IMG/VR virus record: IMGVR_UViG_3300008114_000181
Span: 1-29,033 of that record
Reading direction: 5' to 3' (one strand)
Origin: a virus
DNA length: 29,033 nt
The notes under the pieces are model-generated. The model made no database searches, was not told the origin of the DNA, and saw only the letters and a program-made list of their open reading frames with translations. A program made the position numbers and the translations under genes. This document shows positions 6,757 to 14,094 of this stretch, one piece after another. How positions within the stretch are numbered: position 1 is the stretch's first letter; every line of letters begins with the position of its first letter.

Positions 6757-8060
6757 ACAGCTACTCCTCCAACAAAGTACCTACCGTCTCTCTTATTGAC
6801 TTCAAAGTAGGCACGCATCATGATACTATCTGCAATGTCAGGGGAGAGTCCTCCAGCTTTGGCTGCAATAGTTTCCTTATCAGTTACCATCAGCTTACCA
6901 TCACTGCCTACATTGGCTCTCCTTACTAGCTCTAGCTCCTTTGTGATTTGATCTTTATACTTGCTGTTGAATGTGATCTCATTCTTGTCTATCATATCAC
7001 CTAGCTTGAAGTAGCAGTCAGCTTTTAAATTCTTGTAGTTAGGTCTGAAAGCTTTTGATCCATTGACAAATCCTGGGCAACGGAGATAATCTACCGCACC
7101 TCCCCCGATACCATCCTCGTCACAGATAACATTGGAGAGCTTTACCTGATACTCCTCCATCAGTCTCTTGATGATGTCCACTATCTCATTGACTCTCTTG
7201 TGAAGATGTAGATCCATCCTCTCCAGGTGCAATCCGTTCCATACACAAATGACAGTCCTATCCTTACCCAAACGCGCAATATCAGCTGTGATGTAGCAAT
7301 CAGTGAGACTGTCTGACTTATCTCTGAAACATCTGAGCAGCTCAGAATAAGAGTACAGTCTATCATCACTGCTATCAAAGTCCCAGTCTCCCAATAATAG
7401 TCTTTTCCTATCCACTTCCGGCAATGTGTTAAGGATGCCCATGTATGATGAGGGTAGCATGTAATTATCTGCACTGAGAGACTGGATGAAAGCTTTATCA
7501 GGACTCAATCTGCCCTCGCGATGGGGATGGTAGAACTCATTGTATAGGTATCCCTTAGAGGGGTTGCATGTCATGAGCAGCTTAGGTACCAGGTTGTACT
7601 CATTGAGCTTATATCTTATCCTACTTAGCACAGTAGTGATAGCTCTCTCATGTACCTCTGCTGCCTCATCTATGAATGCATCAGTCAGCTCCAGTCCTCC
7701 CAAGTCTTGATAGTGGGGATCTGAGGGCTTGTAAGCTAAGTCTGCAAGCACTATCTGACTATCATTGTAGAATGTGATAGTATTGCTCTGTTGGTTGTAA
7801 TTGTAGTGAGTGTGGGGCTGTAGTCCCATCAGTCTAGTAGTCTCAAAGAATGACGCTATGGTAGTCTTTTTTAGGGTATCTAGCTTAGACCTCCCAATGA
7901 GAGACTTAGTGCCTGCATACTTGAGTCTCCTCTGTATCTGCCAAATACAGCCCAGTCTTGTCTTGCCTCCTCCTGCTGCACCTCCATACAAGATCATGTT
8001 GGCAGGATGGTTATTGCGTAGATAGACCAGTGCTTCTTTCTGCTTGTCTAGTAGTTCCAT
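6753..8060 (-). CDS. terL: Terminase large subunit
   Basis: A 435-aa DNA-packaging motor. The ATPase half has Walker A (GGAAGGGKT, residues 26-34), Walker B (AFIDEAAE, Asp131-Glu132) and the coupling motif MTCNPSKG (about 163-170). The nuclease half has Asp260 (ITADIARLGKDR), Asp314/Asp316 (VICDEDGIGGG) and Asp408/Asp411 (SPDIADSIMM), the RNase-H-like acidic residues. I chose ATG 8060 over 8096 because the upstream small gene ends there as TGATG. The gene closes the long minus-strand operon and faces the plus-strand block tail to tail. The small subunit is encoded elsewhere on the opposite strand (16502-16930), which is unusual. Confidence 0.93.
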   Translation of the reverse strand: MELLDKQKEALVYLRNNHPANMILYGGAAGGGKTRLGCIWQIQRRLKYAGTKSLIGRSKLDTLKKTTIASFFETTRLMGLQPHTHYNYNQQSNTITFYNDSQIVLADLAYKPSDPHYQDLGGLELTDAFIDEAAEVHERAITTVLSRIRYKLNEYNLVPKLLMTCNPSKGYLYNEFYHPHREGRLSPDKAFIQSLSADNYMLPSSYMGILNTLPEVDRKRLLLGDWDFDSSDDRLYSYSELLRCFRDKSDSLTDCYITADIARLGKDRTVICVWNGLHLERMDLHLHKRVNEIVDIIKRLMEEYQVKLSNVICDEDGIGGGAVDYLRCPGFVNGSKAFRPNYKNLKADCYFKLGDMIDKNEITFNSKYKDQITKELELVRRANVGSDGKLMVTDKETIAAKAGGLSPDIADSIMMRAYFEVNKRDGRYFVGGVAV

Positions 8061-8209
8061 CACTTTTCTTTGCTCATGATGAGCTGAGCTTTGCACACTG
8101 CATACCTCTGCTGGTAGTCAGTGAACTCGGAGTTCATGACTTCATCATTCATGCATCTGCCAATGAATTGCTCATCAGACTCATTTTGTTTTTTTTTAGG
8201 TAGTGGCAT
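8060..8209 (-). CDS. Small 49-aa protein coupled to terminase large subunit
   Basis: A 49-aa protein (MPLPKKKQNESDEQFIGRCM...), too short for common length cutoffs. The motif Pro-x-Pro-Lys... Glu-Ser-x-x-x-Phe-(x)-x-Arg-Cys-Met... Phe...Gln-Arg-x-Ala-Val-Cys recurs in small phage proteins and at the N-termini of some head proteins. The stop TGA overlaps the terminase start (TGATG), pointing to translational coupling. An A-rich stretch encodes KKK near the N-terminus. A DNA-packaging or head-assembly role is a guess from this position. Confidence 0.75.
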   Translation of the reverse strand: MPLPKKKQNESDEQFIGRCMNDEVMNSEFTDYQQRYAVCKAQLIMSKEK

Positions 8210-8211
8210 AT

Positions 8212-8448
8212 TTAATTTATTAGTTCTATTGATAGTCCTTTCTCTGTGAGTAGTTCTCTGATGTATTCTCTTAGATCACAATAAGCTTGCTTGTACTCCT
8301 CACTTTTAGTCTCGTCATACTTCACTGCCCTTCGCATGTACTCATCAATCTCCCACAATACAAATGTGATTTCATCTATGTGAGTGATCAGCTTGTGCTT
8401 TGCTCTATCTTCGGGATCATTCATGTCAAAGGTGATGGTAGCTTTCAT
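8212..8448 (-). CDS. Small conserved phage protein, unknown function
   Basis: A 78-aa protein, acidic and helical (KLITHIDEITFVLWEIDEYM, then EEYKQAYCDLREYIRELL). It overlaps the upstream gene by 4 bases (ATGA) and ends 2 bases before the next start, so it is part of the same operon. A region of the type FVLWEID-YMR recurs in small proteins of phages from several phyla; I know no function for it. No membrane segment or metal motif is seen. Confidence 0.7.
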   Translation of the reverse strand: MKATITFDMNDPEDRAKHKLITHIDEITFVLWEIDEYMRRAVKYDETKSEEYKQAYCDLREYIRELLTEKGLSIELIN

Positions 8449-8672
8449 TCTTGTCCTCCAAATGTTTCTTTGTATATCATTTTTGTTATGTTTTCTAACT
8501 CTATCTCTGTGAGTTCTAAATAAAATAATTTATTATGATAATGCTCAATAATCATTTTCATCTCCTCCTTATGCATTGCTTTGGCTTGTTCAAATTCTTC
8601 AACAGTTATATTGCCGCGATGCTCATACATTTTACTATACAACCATTCAACACTGCTTTGTTTTTTGCTCAT
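8445..8672 (-). CDS. Small helical phage protein, unknown function
   Basis: A 75-aa protein beginning MSKKQSSVEWLYSKMYEHRG, with a mid-section VEEFEQAKAMHKEEMKMIIE. The pattern (xxAVEWLxxxx...EQAKxMxKEQ) is frequent in small early-region genes of Bacteroidota phages. Both ends overlap neighbours by 4 bases, giving strong support for expression in the operon. It is helical throughout and has no known motif. Confidence 0.7.
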   Translation of the reverse strand: MSKKQSSVEWLYSKMYEHRGNITVEEFEQAKAMHKEEMKMIIEHYHNKLFYLELTEIELENITKMIYKETFGGQE

Positions 8673-8896
8673 AGTTCTTTGATATGTTTTTTTACTCTTG
8701 TCCAGTACTTGATAGCTTGCTGTTCTCCAGTCTTATCTTCTACTGGAGCTGCAAGTATCTTATCTACAGCTAACATAACTGACTCTTTGACTCTATCTCT
8801 AGTCAGCTGCTCTAGTTTCATTTCTTTCACTACAGCTAGCGCATGCTTAAGCATGAACTTTGCTTGTGCTTTTGGAGATGCTAGGAGCTTGCTCAT
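8669..8896 (-). CDS. Small basic helical protein, unknown function
   Basis: A 75-aa Lys-rich protein (MSKLLASPKAQAKFMLKHAL... RVKKHIKEL). It overlaps the genes on both sides by 4 bases. Predicted all-helical with net positive charge, so nucleic-acid binding is possible but not shown. I do not recognise the family. Confidence 0.65.
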   Translation of the reverse strand: MSKLLASPKAQAKFMLKHALAVVKEMKLEQLTRDRVKESVMLAVDKILAAPVEDKTGEQQAIKYWTRVKKHIKEL

Positions 8897-9129
8897 TTAT
8901 TGTATCTTTTATTCATTAAGTCTGAGGGATCATACTCGCGGTACAGCTGTCCCATTTCACAGCATAGATCAAAGTGATCTCTCTCGTCAAAGATAAGCTT
9001 TTCAATCAGCTCCTCTAGATCATGGAGTGCTTGTACATAGCCACTATTGTAAGTGTTCAAAGCCCTATTGAGCTTTGCCTCTATGAGATTATCTACCTCA
9101 TCCTTAAAGATTTGCGCTGGTGTTTTCAT
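8893..9129 (-). CDS. Small helical protein, unknown function
   Basis: A 78-aa protein starting at ATG 9129 (MKTPAQIFKDEVDNLIEAKL), with an acidic middle and YREYDPSDLMNKRYNK at the end. An in-frame ATG at 9156 would add nine residues (MKKIIYLYQ) but doubles the overlap with the upstream gene, so 9129 is preferred; even so the overlap is 26 bases. No motif is recognised. Confidence 0.65.
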   Translation of the reverse strand: MKTPAQIFKDEVDNLIEAKLNRALNTYNSGYVQALHDLEELIEKLIFDERDHFDLCCEMGQLYREYDPSDLMNKRYNK

Positions 9130-9373
9130 TTGATAAAGATATATTATTTTTTTCAACTAGCTGATACTCACCTCTATTATCTAGTGGAATAAAGCCTGAG
9201 CCATTGCCATGTACTACCTTCATGAAGTCTACCTCTACCTTTGCAGAGTTCACTATCACTTGTGCTACATCTGAGATAGTCTGTGCTTTCTCAATGTCTA
9301 TGTCTCCATCCTTTAGCATTTCGATTACTTCAAATAGATGGTTTCTTAAATCCTCAATCTTGTTTCGTGCCAT
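9104..9373 (-). CDS. Conserved small phage protein, unknown function
   Basis: An 89-aa protein, MARNKIEDLRNHLFEVIEML..., followed by AQTISDVAQVIVNSAKVEVD and a Gly-rich GNGSGF stretch. This arrangement recurs in small phage and prophage proteins that I have seen annotated only as hypothetical. It overlaps the HNH gene by 20 bases upstream and the next gene by 26 bases downstream. The predicted helical hairpin suggests a small oligomer. No catalytic motif is visible. Confidence 0.7.
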   Translation of the reverse strand: MARNKIEDLRNHLFEVIEMLKDGDIDIEKAQTISDVAQVIVNSAKVEVDFMKVVHGNGSGFIPLDNRGEYQLVEKNNISLSNENTSANL

Positions 9374-9968
9374 GATTTCTTATTGTTTTTTTTAGTTTTG
9401 ATATTGTCTTAATTGCTTGTACTATTTCTGTTGGATAACGGTGGATAGTGTTTCTTGCCATAGCTTCCTCATAGGTCAGCAGCAGCAGATTATCTATTGA
9501 TATATTCAACTTGTTGTTATCCTTAAAAACTAGTTTATGTCGGGGTGGTATTGGTCCATTGACTTCCTCCCATACTATGTGATGTACTGCTTTCCATTTC
9601 TTGGGATCCGCTACCTTCCTCTCCAGGTATCCATCCACAGTGATTCTCTCACTGCCTACTGGTTTATAGTTATGAGGCTTGTGTCCTTTCTTGAACTCAG
9701 TAGCGACACTCACCCTCATGTACTTACCTTTATTCCATGTGATATCTCCTTTCTTATACCGGTGAGCTTTGCCATACTTAAAAAGATTCTCATTAGTCCT
9801 AGCTAGCATCTGCTTCATGTACTCAGGATCCTTTTTTATTTTTCTACTGCACGCTATACCATGTACCTTACTCTCTGTCAATCCATACTTGAGTGCTACT
9901 TCTCTTGTACTCATGTGTGGGTAGTCGGCTAGTATTTGATTGAGGAAGTCTTGACTATACTTTTTCAT
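9354..9968 (-). CDS. HNH endonuclease with N-terminal helix-turn-helix
   Basis: A 204-aa protein. Residues about 10-40 look like a helix-turn-helix (STREVALKYGLTESKVHGIA). A linker with WNKGKY and FKKGHKPHNYKP motifs follows, then an HNH core with His-His (KWKAVHHIVWEE, about 124-135), LVFKDNNKLN and ISIDNLLLLT. This resembles free-standing phage HNH homing-type nucleases that cut double-stranded DNA with a metal ion. It overlaps the preceding gene by ATGA and the next by 20 bases, so it is integrated into the operon, not a recent insertion between genes. It could act as a homing enzyme or in DNA processing. Confidence 0.85.
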   Translation of the reverse strand: MKKYSQDFLNQILADYPHMSTREVALKYGLTESKVHGIACSRKIKKDPEYMKQMLARTNENLFKYGKAHRYKKGDITWNKGKYMRVSVATEFKKGHKPHNYKPVGSERITVDGYLERKVADPKKWKAVHHIVWEEVNGPIPPRHKLVFKDNNKLNISIDNLLLLTYEEAMARNTIHRYPTEIVQAIKTISKLKKTIRNHGTKQD

Positions 9969-10741
9969 AGGTCAGCTTTGATATTGTTCATGATAGTAGT
10001 GAATAGCTCCTCATTCTTTATGATATGCTTATAGACCTCACACTTGACCTGGTTAATCTGCTCAGTCTTAACCATTGACTTCCATTCCTCACTGCTGTAC
10101 TTAGCTCTATCCCATTCACCCATGACTTGAAACATATTGCTTTTCACTTTGAGCTTGACATCACTTAGCCACTCATCAGAGATATACTCATCTTTGAAGT
10201 ACCCTCTCTTGATTAGTGACTGCATGATAAGGGGTGCAGTATACCTCAATTTCTTTTCAAAGAATGCATCTTGCTGGTCAGCTATTAGCATGTCATGGAG
10301 TGCTTGTATATTCACCCTCTCCTCAATCTGAAGCTGCTTTCTTGTCTCTTTCTTGCTGATGTCTTGCATGGCCTTTCTGCTATACTCAATATACCTGGTA
10401 AGTACATCACTGACATACTGCACGCTGAACATATTGTAGTGTTCTATCCTGGTCCACTCGGTACCCAATGCATTAAGGTCAAAAGCTAACTGCATCTCGC
10501 CTAGTGTGATGTTGCCATACTTCTCTACTATCAGCTGAGATAGGATAGTGAACTCCTCTTGTGATGGCAGCTGCTTGATGCCTGAGATAGTGATGGGCTT
10601 CACCATACTCATCTTGAACTGCTGAGGAGTGAGTGCATTGATTCTAACAGTGGTCTGTGCCTGGATGAGGGATTGCTCACTCTTTGTCAATCCACTCGTA
10701 TAGGTCTTGCCTGCTAATTCTACCGATTTTGCTTGAGTCAT
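9965..10741 (-). CDS. Replication-region protein of unknown function
   Basis: A 258-aa protein from ATG 10741, which is preceded by a run of A-rich bases (CAACAATCAAAACTTAAAAA upstream). A longer in-frame start at 10789 would extend the overlap with the upstream gene from 65 to 113 bases. The middle contains EKYGNITLGEMQLAFDLNAL followed by IEHYNMFSVQYVSDVLTRYI, a pattern seen in proteins beside replication genes of Bacteroidota phages. The C-terminal half is helical and basic. No P-loop, polymerase or nuclease motif is visible. A role next to the initiator proteins, such as helicase loading, is possible but only from position. Confidence 0.6.
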   Translation of the reverse strand: MTQAKSVELAGKTYTSGLTKSEQSLIQAQTTVRINALTPQQFKMSMVKPITISGIKQLPSQEEFTILSQLIVEKYGNITLGEMQLAFDLNALGTEWTRIEHYNMFSVQYVSDVLTRYIEYSRKAMQDISKKETRKQLQIEERVNIQALHDMLIADQQDAFFEKKLRYTAPLIMQSLIKRGYFKDEYISDEWLSDVKLKVKSNMFQVMGEWDRAKYSSEEWKSMVKTEQINQVKCEVYKHIIKNEELFTTIMNNIKADL

Positions 10742-11279
10742 TTGATTGGTTTTTAAGTTTTGATTGTTGTTCCAAATATACATCAACATTAAATCCTACC
10801 CACTGCCTACCTATGGCATTCACAATAACTTGCTGAGCTAAGTCATGGTCATTATTGCAGTCTCTCATCAGTGTGCTATATGCCATGTATTCACTCTTTG
10901 CAGATTTGTAGGGAGTCTTGGATACATTTGTCTTGTACTCTATCCATTCATCCCAATATCCATCCAACTTTCCTACTAAATCTTTATTTCTTGGCTCTTT
11001 GTACAGCTCATGCACTACTATCTGATCTACCTCATACTTGACTAGATTAGCTTTCTCTAGTGATGTGAATGCGACATCTAGAGCAAGAGCTTCCTGCTGG
11101 ATCTTTGCCTCTCTCATAGATATGCCTGGATTGATAAAGATAGATGCAATGTGGAGAGCTATATTGTCACTCATTATCTCAGCTACTTGATTATCCTTGC
11201 ATAAGTAGTAGAGCTTGAAGTATACACCCACATGATGTGAATGCATACCTCTTAGCTTATTGATTGCATCTTTCTTCAT
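10677..11279 (-). CDS. DnaD/primosome-like replication protein
   Basis: A 200-aa protein. The N-terminus (KLRGMHSHHVGVYFKLYYLC, about residues 8-27) resembles winged-helix domains of phage replication initiators. The C-terminal part (DLAQQVIVNAIGRQWVGFNVDVY, about 145-167, split by the family pattern AxxxIxxAIxxxWxGF) is typical of DnaD-like or phage O-type proteins. A DPF-like polar tail follows. It overlaps the DnaA-like gene by 4 bases. It probably helps load the host helicase at the phage origin. The assignment rests on family pattern and neighbours. Confidence 0.6.
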   Translation of the reverse strand: MKKDAINKLRGMHSHHVGVYFKLYYLCKDNQVAEIMSDNIALHIASIFINPGISMREAKIQQEALALDVAFTSLEKANLVKYEVDQIVVHELYKEPRNKDLVGKLDGYWDEWIEYKTNVSKTPYKSAKSEYMAYSTLMRDCNNDHDLAQQVIVNAIGRQWVGFNVDVYLEQQSKLKNQSNDSSKIGRISRQDLYEWIDKE

Positions 11280-11806
11280 TTCAATATCTTTATATGTGAG
11301 ATTGCCTTGAAGTGATCAGTGGCATCTATCCCTTTGCTCTGTAAATGTAATAAGATATTTTCTAAGTCTTGTCTAAAATTACGATCTACTGAGTACAGAC
11401 TATCAATCCTTTTAATACCATTGAGTACTGTTGCATGGTCTCTGTTATAGTAGGAGCCAATGACATTGAGAGAGAAGTACTCTTTCAGATATCTTGATAC
11501 CCACATGCATACTTGCCTCGTGAAGTTTATGTCAGCTACTCTATTGCGAGCCATGACATCAGTAACAGATATTCTGTGATACTTGCAGACAAGCTCTCTT
11601 ACAGTCAATAGGGGATCCATTTTCGGATTGCCATCCTCATCTTTAGGCTTACCTTCATCCAGCTGTATCTTCATTTCATCAATCTGCTGCTGTATCATGG
11701 TCTCAAATAGATCAATGAGCTTTTGATGTACATAGTTTTTCTTATCCTCGACAACACAAGACATGATGTCATTGTACTTCTGCTTGAGTGGTATGAAAGT
11801 TCTCAT
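11276..11806 (-). CDS. DnaA domain-IV-like DNA-binding initiator
   Basis: A 176-aa protein lacking the AAA+ ATPase domain of true DnaA. Residues about 64-150 match the DnaA C-terminal helix-turn-helix domain: LLTVRELVCKYHRISVTDVM, then RVADINFTRQVCMWVSRYL, then the signature-like YNRDHATVLNGIKRI. The signature block in DnaA reads roughly GGRDHTTVLHA and contacts DnaA boxes. The N-terminal 60 residues are helical and charged. It could mark the phage origin or compete with host DnaA. I found no clear DnaA-box cluster by eye. Its start overlaps the preceding small gene by ATGA. Confidence 0.8.
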   Translation of the reverse strand: MRTFIPLKQKYNDIMSCVVEDKKNYVHQKLIDLFETMIQQQIDEMKIQLDEGKPKDEDGNPKMDPLLTVRELVCKYHRISVTDVMARNRVADINFTRQVCMWVSRYLKEYFSLNVIGSYYNRDHATVLNGIKRIDSLYSVDRNFRQDLENILLHLQSKGIDATDHFKAISHIKILK

Positions 11807-11955
11807 GTGCCTGGAGTGTTAAGTAGTTTCAGCATATACATACAACCAGCCTCAAAAGCCATCAGTCTAGTGCCATCACACTGACCATCCTCATTCATTC
11901 CGGCATACTGCTCGGATGCTGCTTTGATTGCAGTCATTATCTCAAATGCGTTCAT
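11803..11955 (-). CDS. Small 50-aa protein between HTH and DnaA-like genes
   Basis: A 50-aa protein (MNAFEIMTAIKAASEQYAGM...LKLLNTPGT), too short for common cutoffs. Both ends show 4-base ATGA overlaps: with the HTH gene stop (11952-11955) and with the DnaA-like start (11803-11806). Such double coupling is strong evidence of a real gene. It has two Cys and is mostly helical. Function unknown. Confidence 0.75.
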   Translation of the reverse strand: MNAFEIMTAIKAASEQYAGMNEDGQCDGTRLMAFEAGCMYMLKLLNTPGT

Positions 11956-12242
11956 AGGTCTGACTCTTGTGTAGGTGGAACTGATTTGTACTGGCAGTCA
12001 TAGATGAACTGAGCCATGTCTTTTACTGACATCTTGCAATGCTGAGCTAGTGTGAAGATGTCTCCTATTGTCATCATGCCTGGATATTTCTCCCATCTCC
12101 TAGCTGTTGGCCAGCTGATGTTAAGGACTTTTGCCATCTCATAGGTAGAGACAAAGTGCTGTCTCATTTTAGCCACAAATGGTCTATTGATTAAGTTGCT
12201 TTCATCTGCCCTACTTAGGTAGATTTTGTCTATCTGATTCAT
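11952..12242 (-). CDS. Helix-turn-helix DNA-binding protein
   Basis: A 96-aa protein with an HTH at about residues 32-52 (VSTYEMAKVLNISWPTARRW), followed by a helical core (MTIGDIFTLAQHCKMSVKDM). This resembles Cro/CI-type regulators, although here it lies within the replication operon and not next to a divergent promoter. It may regulate its own operon or take part in origin recognition with the DnaA-like protein. Both ends overlap neighbouring genes by 4 bases. Confidence 0.7.
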   Translation of the reverse strand: MNQIDKIYLSRADESNLINRPFVAKMRQHFVSTYEMAKVLNISWPTARRWEKYPGMMTIGDIFTLAQHCKMSVKDMAQFIYDCQYKSVPPTQESDL

Positions 12243-12757
12243 TGAAATAAGTTTTTGATTTTTGCAAATATAGATTTTTTCTTTTGTAGTTCAGCTATCA
12301 TCTTATCTTTTGTTTTGATAGTGAACTCTAGGGTAGATATTCTAGCCTCTTGTCTATTGAGTTCAGATTGTAGATTCCTTATCTCATTCTTGTAGATAGC
12401 ATCTTGAGCTATCCCTTTCATGTGAGCTGGTAGTTCTACCTCGCATGTCACTAGATCAGAGGGGGTATCTTTCTTGCTGTACTCAGCCTCATACCTTGAC
12501 ATCACATAGTCTAGAATATAGTCAGTGCTGTGGTTTTTTGGGTTAGTGTATAGCACTGTCCTATCCTTAGTGTCAATTATTTCTAGCTCTCTGAGGTACT
12601 TCATGAACTGATGGCCTAGTCTATAGGTCTTAGCCACTTCATTAGTGATGCCTGGTAGAGACTGGAGGAGGTGCAGGTCATTGATTAGACCTGCTACCTT
12701 CACTCTTGTTTTTTGCTGTATGTTCATTCCTTTCTTAGTTTTAGCGTATCTATCCAT
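12239..12757 (-). CDS. Coiled-coil protein of the replication operon
   Basis: A 172-aa protein. The N-terminal half (residues about 15-95) looks like a small winged-helix-type fold (KTRVKVAGLINDLHLLQSL, RLGHQFMKYLRELEII). The C-terminal third is a strong predicted coiled coil (IRNLQSELNRQEARISTLEF) ending in basic residues and a KIKNLFQ tail. It overlaps the HTH gene by ATGA and lies 11 bases after the SSB gene. An alternative start is Met11 (12727). A DNA-binding regulatory role is plausible but not demonstrated. Confidence 0.6.
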   Translation of the reverse strand: MDRYAKTKKGMNIQQKTRVKVAGLINDLHLLQSLPGITNEVAKTYRLGHQFMKYLRELEIIDTKDRTVLYTNPKNHSTDYILDYVMSRYEAEYSKKDTPSDLVTCEVELPAHMKGIAQDAIYKNEIRNLQSELNRQEARISTLEFTIKTKDKMIAELQKKKSIFAKIKNLFQ

Positions 12758-12768
12758 AGCTTTGGTAT

Positions 12769-13404
12769 TCAGAAGGGTAAGTCATTTTCATCTATAGATG
12801 CATCCATCTTACGATCATTCAATGCATTATCTACAGCATCTTGATTAGCTTGCTTGCCAGTGAGTAGGTAGTGTTCAAAGTAGAGAGCCATGTTCACATA
12901 GACCTCAGCTTTCTCTCCAGCTCCAATAGCGTCAATAGCTGCCTTCAAGGCCACTGATCTAGCAATGTTCTCCTGCTGACTTGGTGCCTGGTTAGTCCCT
13001 ACTTGGTGGGTACTTGGTCGGTACTGTTGGTCGGGTGCTTTCTCAAGCTTGATAGAGTACTGAGTCTTGCCCTTGAACTGACCCTTACTTTCGATGCTGT
13101 AGTAGATTTCTGCTCCAGTGCAGATCTTTGATGGCATCTTTTCTTTGGTGCCTACTGATCCCTCGTCTCCATTGTCTAGAGTGATGTTGTGATAGTAGAT
13201 TTTGCCTGATGGTCCCTCCCACTCCCGAGAGTAGACACATGATGTAACTTTTGCGTTTTTCATTTTCTTTTTATTATTTGATTGTTGTTGACTTTTGAGG
13301 AAGCCTTCATGCTCCACTGCTCTTTTGATATTATCCAACTGATTCTCCGGAGAGTCCTCAGCTACTAGGATGGGTGCGCCATCCTCATCTTTGATCCAGG
13401 GCAT
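12769..13404 (-). CDS. Single-stranded DNA-binding-like protein
   Basis: A 211-aa frame. About residues 48-125 form an OB-fold-like region (KVTSCVYSREWEGPSGKIYY, then ITLDNGDEGSVG, then QYSIKLEKAP). A Gln/Ser/Pro-rich linker and a helix follow, and the protein ends D-E-N-D-L-P-F, the acidic tip by which SSB proteins recruit replication partners. It would coat single-stranded phage DNA. Two starts compete. ATG 13404 overlaps the upstream stop as TAATG. ATG 13263 lies after an A-rich leader (AATCAAATAATAAAAAGAAA) that would otherwise encode the low-complexity SNNKKK stretch, and gives 164 aa. Both forms may be made. Confidence 0.75.
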   Translation of the reverse strand: MPWIKDEDGAPILVAEDSPENQLDNIKRAVEHEGFLKSQQQSNNKKKMKNAKVTSCVYSREWEGPSGKIYYHNITLDNGDEGSVGTKEKMPSKICTGAEIYYSIESKGQFKGKTQYSIKLEKAPDQQYRPSTHQVGTNQAPSQQENIARSVALKAAIDAIGAGEKAEVYVNMALYFEHYLLTGKQANQDAVDNALNDRKMDASIDENDLPF

Positions 13405-13574
13405 TACTTCTGATAGGTTTTTTCGGTTAGTAGTTCCTCCATCCTTTCGAGTGGTGTTCTCTTAGTCCCTGCAGCTATGTGCTGGGCTATCTGATTGAAG
13501 TCTAGCTTTTCTTTGGGATAGCTTGCAGACTGTACACAGATGTACTTCTTGGGGTAGGTTAGATTGACTTTCAT
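13404..13574 (-). CDS. Small 56-aa protein upstream of SSB
   Basis: A 56-aa protein (MKVNLTYPKKYICVQSASYP..., ending LLTEKTYQK), below the usual length threshold. Its start overlaps the upstream stop as ATGA (13571-13574) and its stop overlaps the SSB-frame ATG as TAATG, so it is embedded in the operon. It has mixed beta and helical character. No known motif. Confidence 0.75.
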   Translation of the reverse strand: MKVNLTYPKKYICVQSASYPKEKLDFNQIAQHIAAGTKRTPLERMEELLTEKTYQK

Positions 13575-13777
13575 ATCTCTTGATTATTTAATTTTGCTAT
13601 ACTTATTAACTGATGTATATACTTGTAGGAAAATAGTTCATCACGAGTGCTTGCAAGCTCCTCTTTGGTAAATACCTCACCTTCATATGTTGATGCGAAC
13701 TTTTCTAATGCTACTTGTAGGATAGTAAGTTCAGCACTAGTGAGGTCTAGCTTCCATGTTTTTATATTGCGACTCAT
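13571..13777 (-). CDS. Small protein of the early operon, unknown function
   Basis: A 68-aa protein, MSRNIKTWKLDLTSAELTIL..., with a helical C-terminal half. It starts 3 bases after the preceding gene's stop and overlaps the next start by ATGA. The ELTILQVALEKFA segment suggests a helical packing unit. No family is recognised. Confidence 0.7.
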   Translation of the reverse strand: MSRNIKTWKLDLTSAELTILQVALEKFASTYEGEVFTKEELASTRDELFSYKYIHQLISIAKLNNQEI

Positions 13778-13780
13778 AGC

Positions 13781-13981
13781 TTAGATGATTTGAAAGATGA
13801 ATGCATAGATATTGATGTACGGATTTTGTCCGGCATGCGCATAAGCAAAGCCATCTTGATCATACTTGTAGTTCCATCCATTGTGACTTGCAATGTCAAT
13901 GATGGTACTGTTAGCATTCTGCAATGAGTCGCATGAGATACACTCCCTATCCATGCCTCTAAAAATGTGTACTTGATACAT
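13781..13981 (-). CDS. First gene of the minus-strand operon, unknown function
   Basis: A 66-aa protein (MYQVHIFRGMDRECISCDSL...) starting at 13981. The leader is A-rich (AATCAAAAACAAAAAACT before ATG), and a TAnnTTTG promoter element lies 23-30 bases upstream. A competing frame (13774-14073) covers the same bases but would start upstream of the promoter element and has odd composition, so it is rejected. The CISC motif (two Cys) is notable. As the first gene after the promoter it is expected to be expressed early. Function unknown. Confidence 0.7.
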   Translation of the reverse strand: MYQVHIFRGMDRECISCDSLQNANSTIIDIASHNGWNYKYDQDGFAYAHAGQNPYINIYAFIFQII

Positions 13982-14003
13982 AGTTTTTTGTTTTTGATTT
14001 CAG

Positions 14004-14011
14004 CAAAGATA
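14004..14011 (-). promoter_or_regulatory. Minus-strand promoter -7 element (TATCTTTG)
   Basis: Read on the minus strand this is TATCTTTG, a full match to the Bacteroidota -7 consensus TAnnTTTG. A TTCG, one mismatch from the -33 TTTG element, lies about 20 bases upstream. Transcription would start near 13998, giving a leader of about 17 bases before the ATG at 13981. It should drive the replication operon. Confidence 0.6.
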
Positions 14012-14051
14012 TGAATACTTTTGAATATAGACGAAAAAAGTATCAATTCTT

Positions 14052-14075
14052 TTATTAACATAGTTATTAACATAG
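14052..14075. repeat. 12-bp tandem direct repeat in the divergent control region
   Basis: TTATTAACATAG occurs twice in perfect tandem (14052-14063 and 14064-14075). It lies where the upstream element of the plus-strand promoter should be, so a bound protein would compete with RNA polymerase. A related ATTAAC core recurs before the gene at 15990. Probable operator; the binding protein is unknown, with the HTH protein at 11952-12242 a candidate. Confidence 0.6.
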
Positions 14076-14086
14076 CAAAAGAGTAG

Positions 14087-14094
14087 TACCTTTG
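14087..14094 (+). promoter_or_regulatory. Plus-strand promoter -7 element (TACCTTTG)
   Basis: TACCTTTG matches TAnnTTTG. It ends only 5 bases before the ATG at 14100, so transcription would begin at or next to the start codon, giving a leaderless message. No good TTTG -33 element is seen; the expected place is occupied by the tandem repeat. Confidence 0.55.

Noticed and set aside
9635-9650. DnaA-box-like CCATCCACA
   Set aside because: Single copy with two mismatches to TTATCCACA inside a coding region; no cluster seen.
13774-14073. 99-aa minus-strand frame across the control region
   Set aside because: It would begin upstream of the promoter element and inside the tandem repeat area. The alternative frame at 13781-13981 has a proper leader and better composition.
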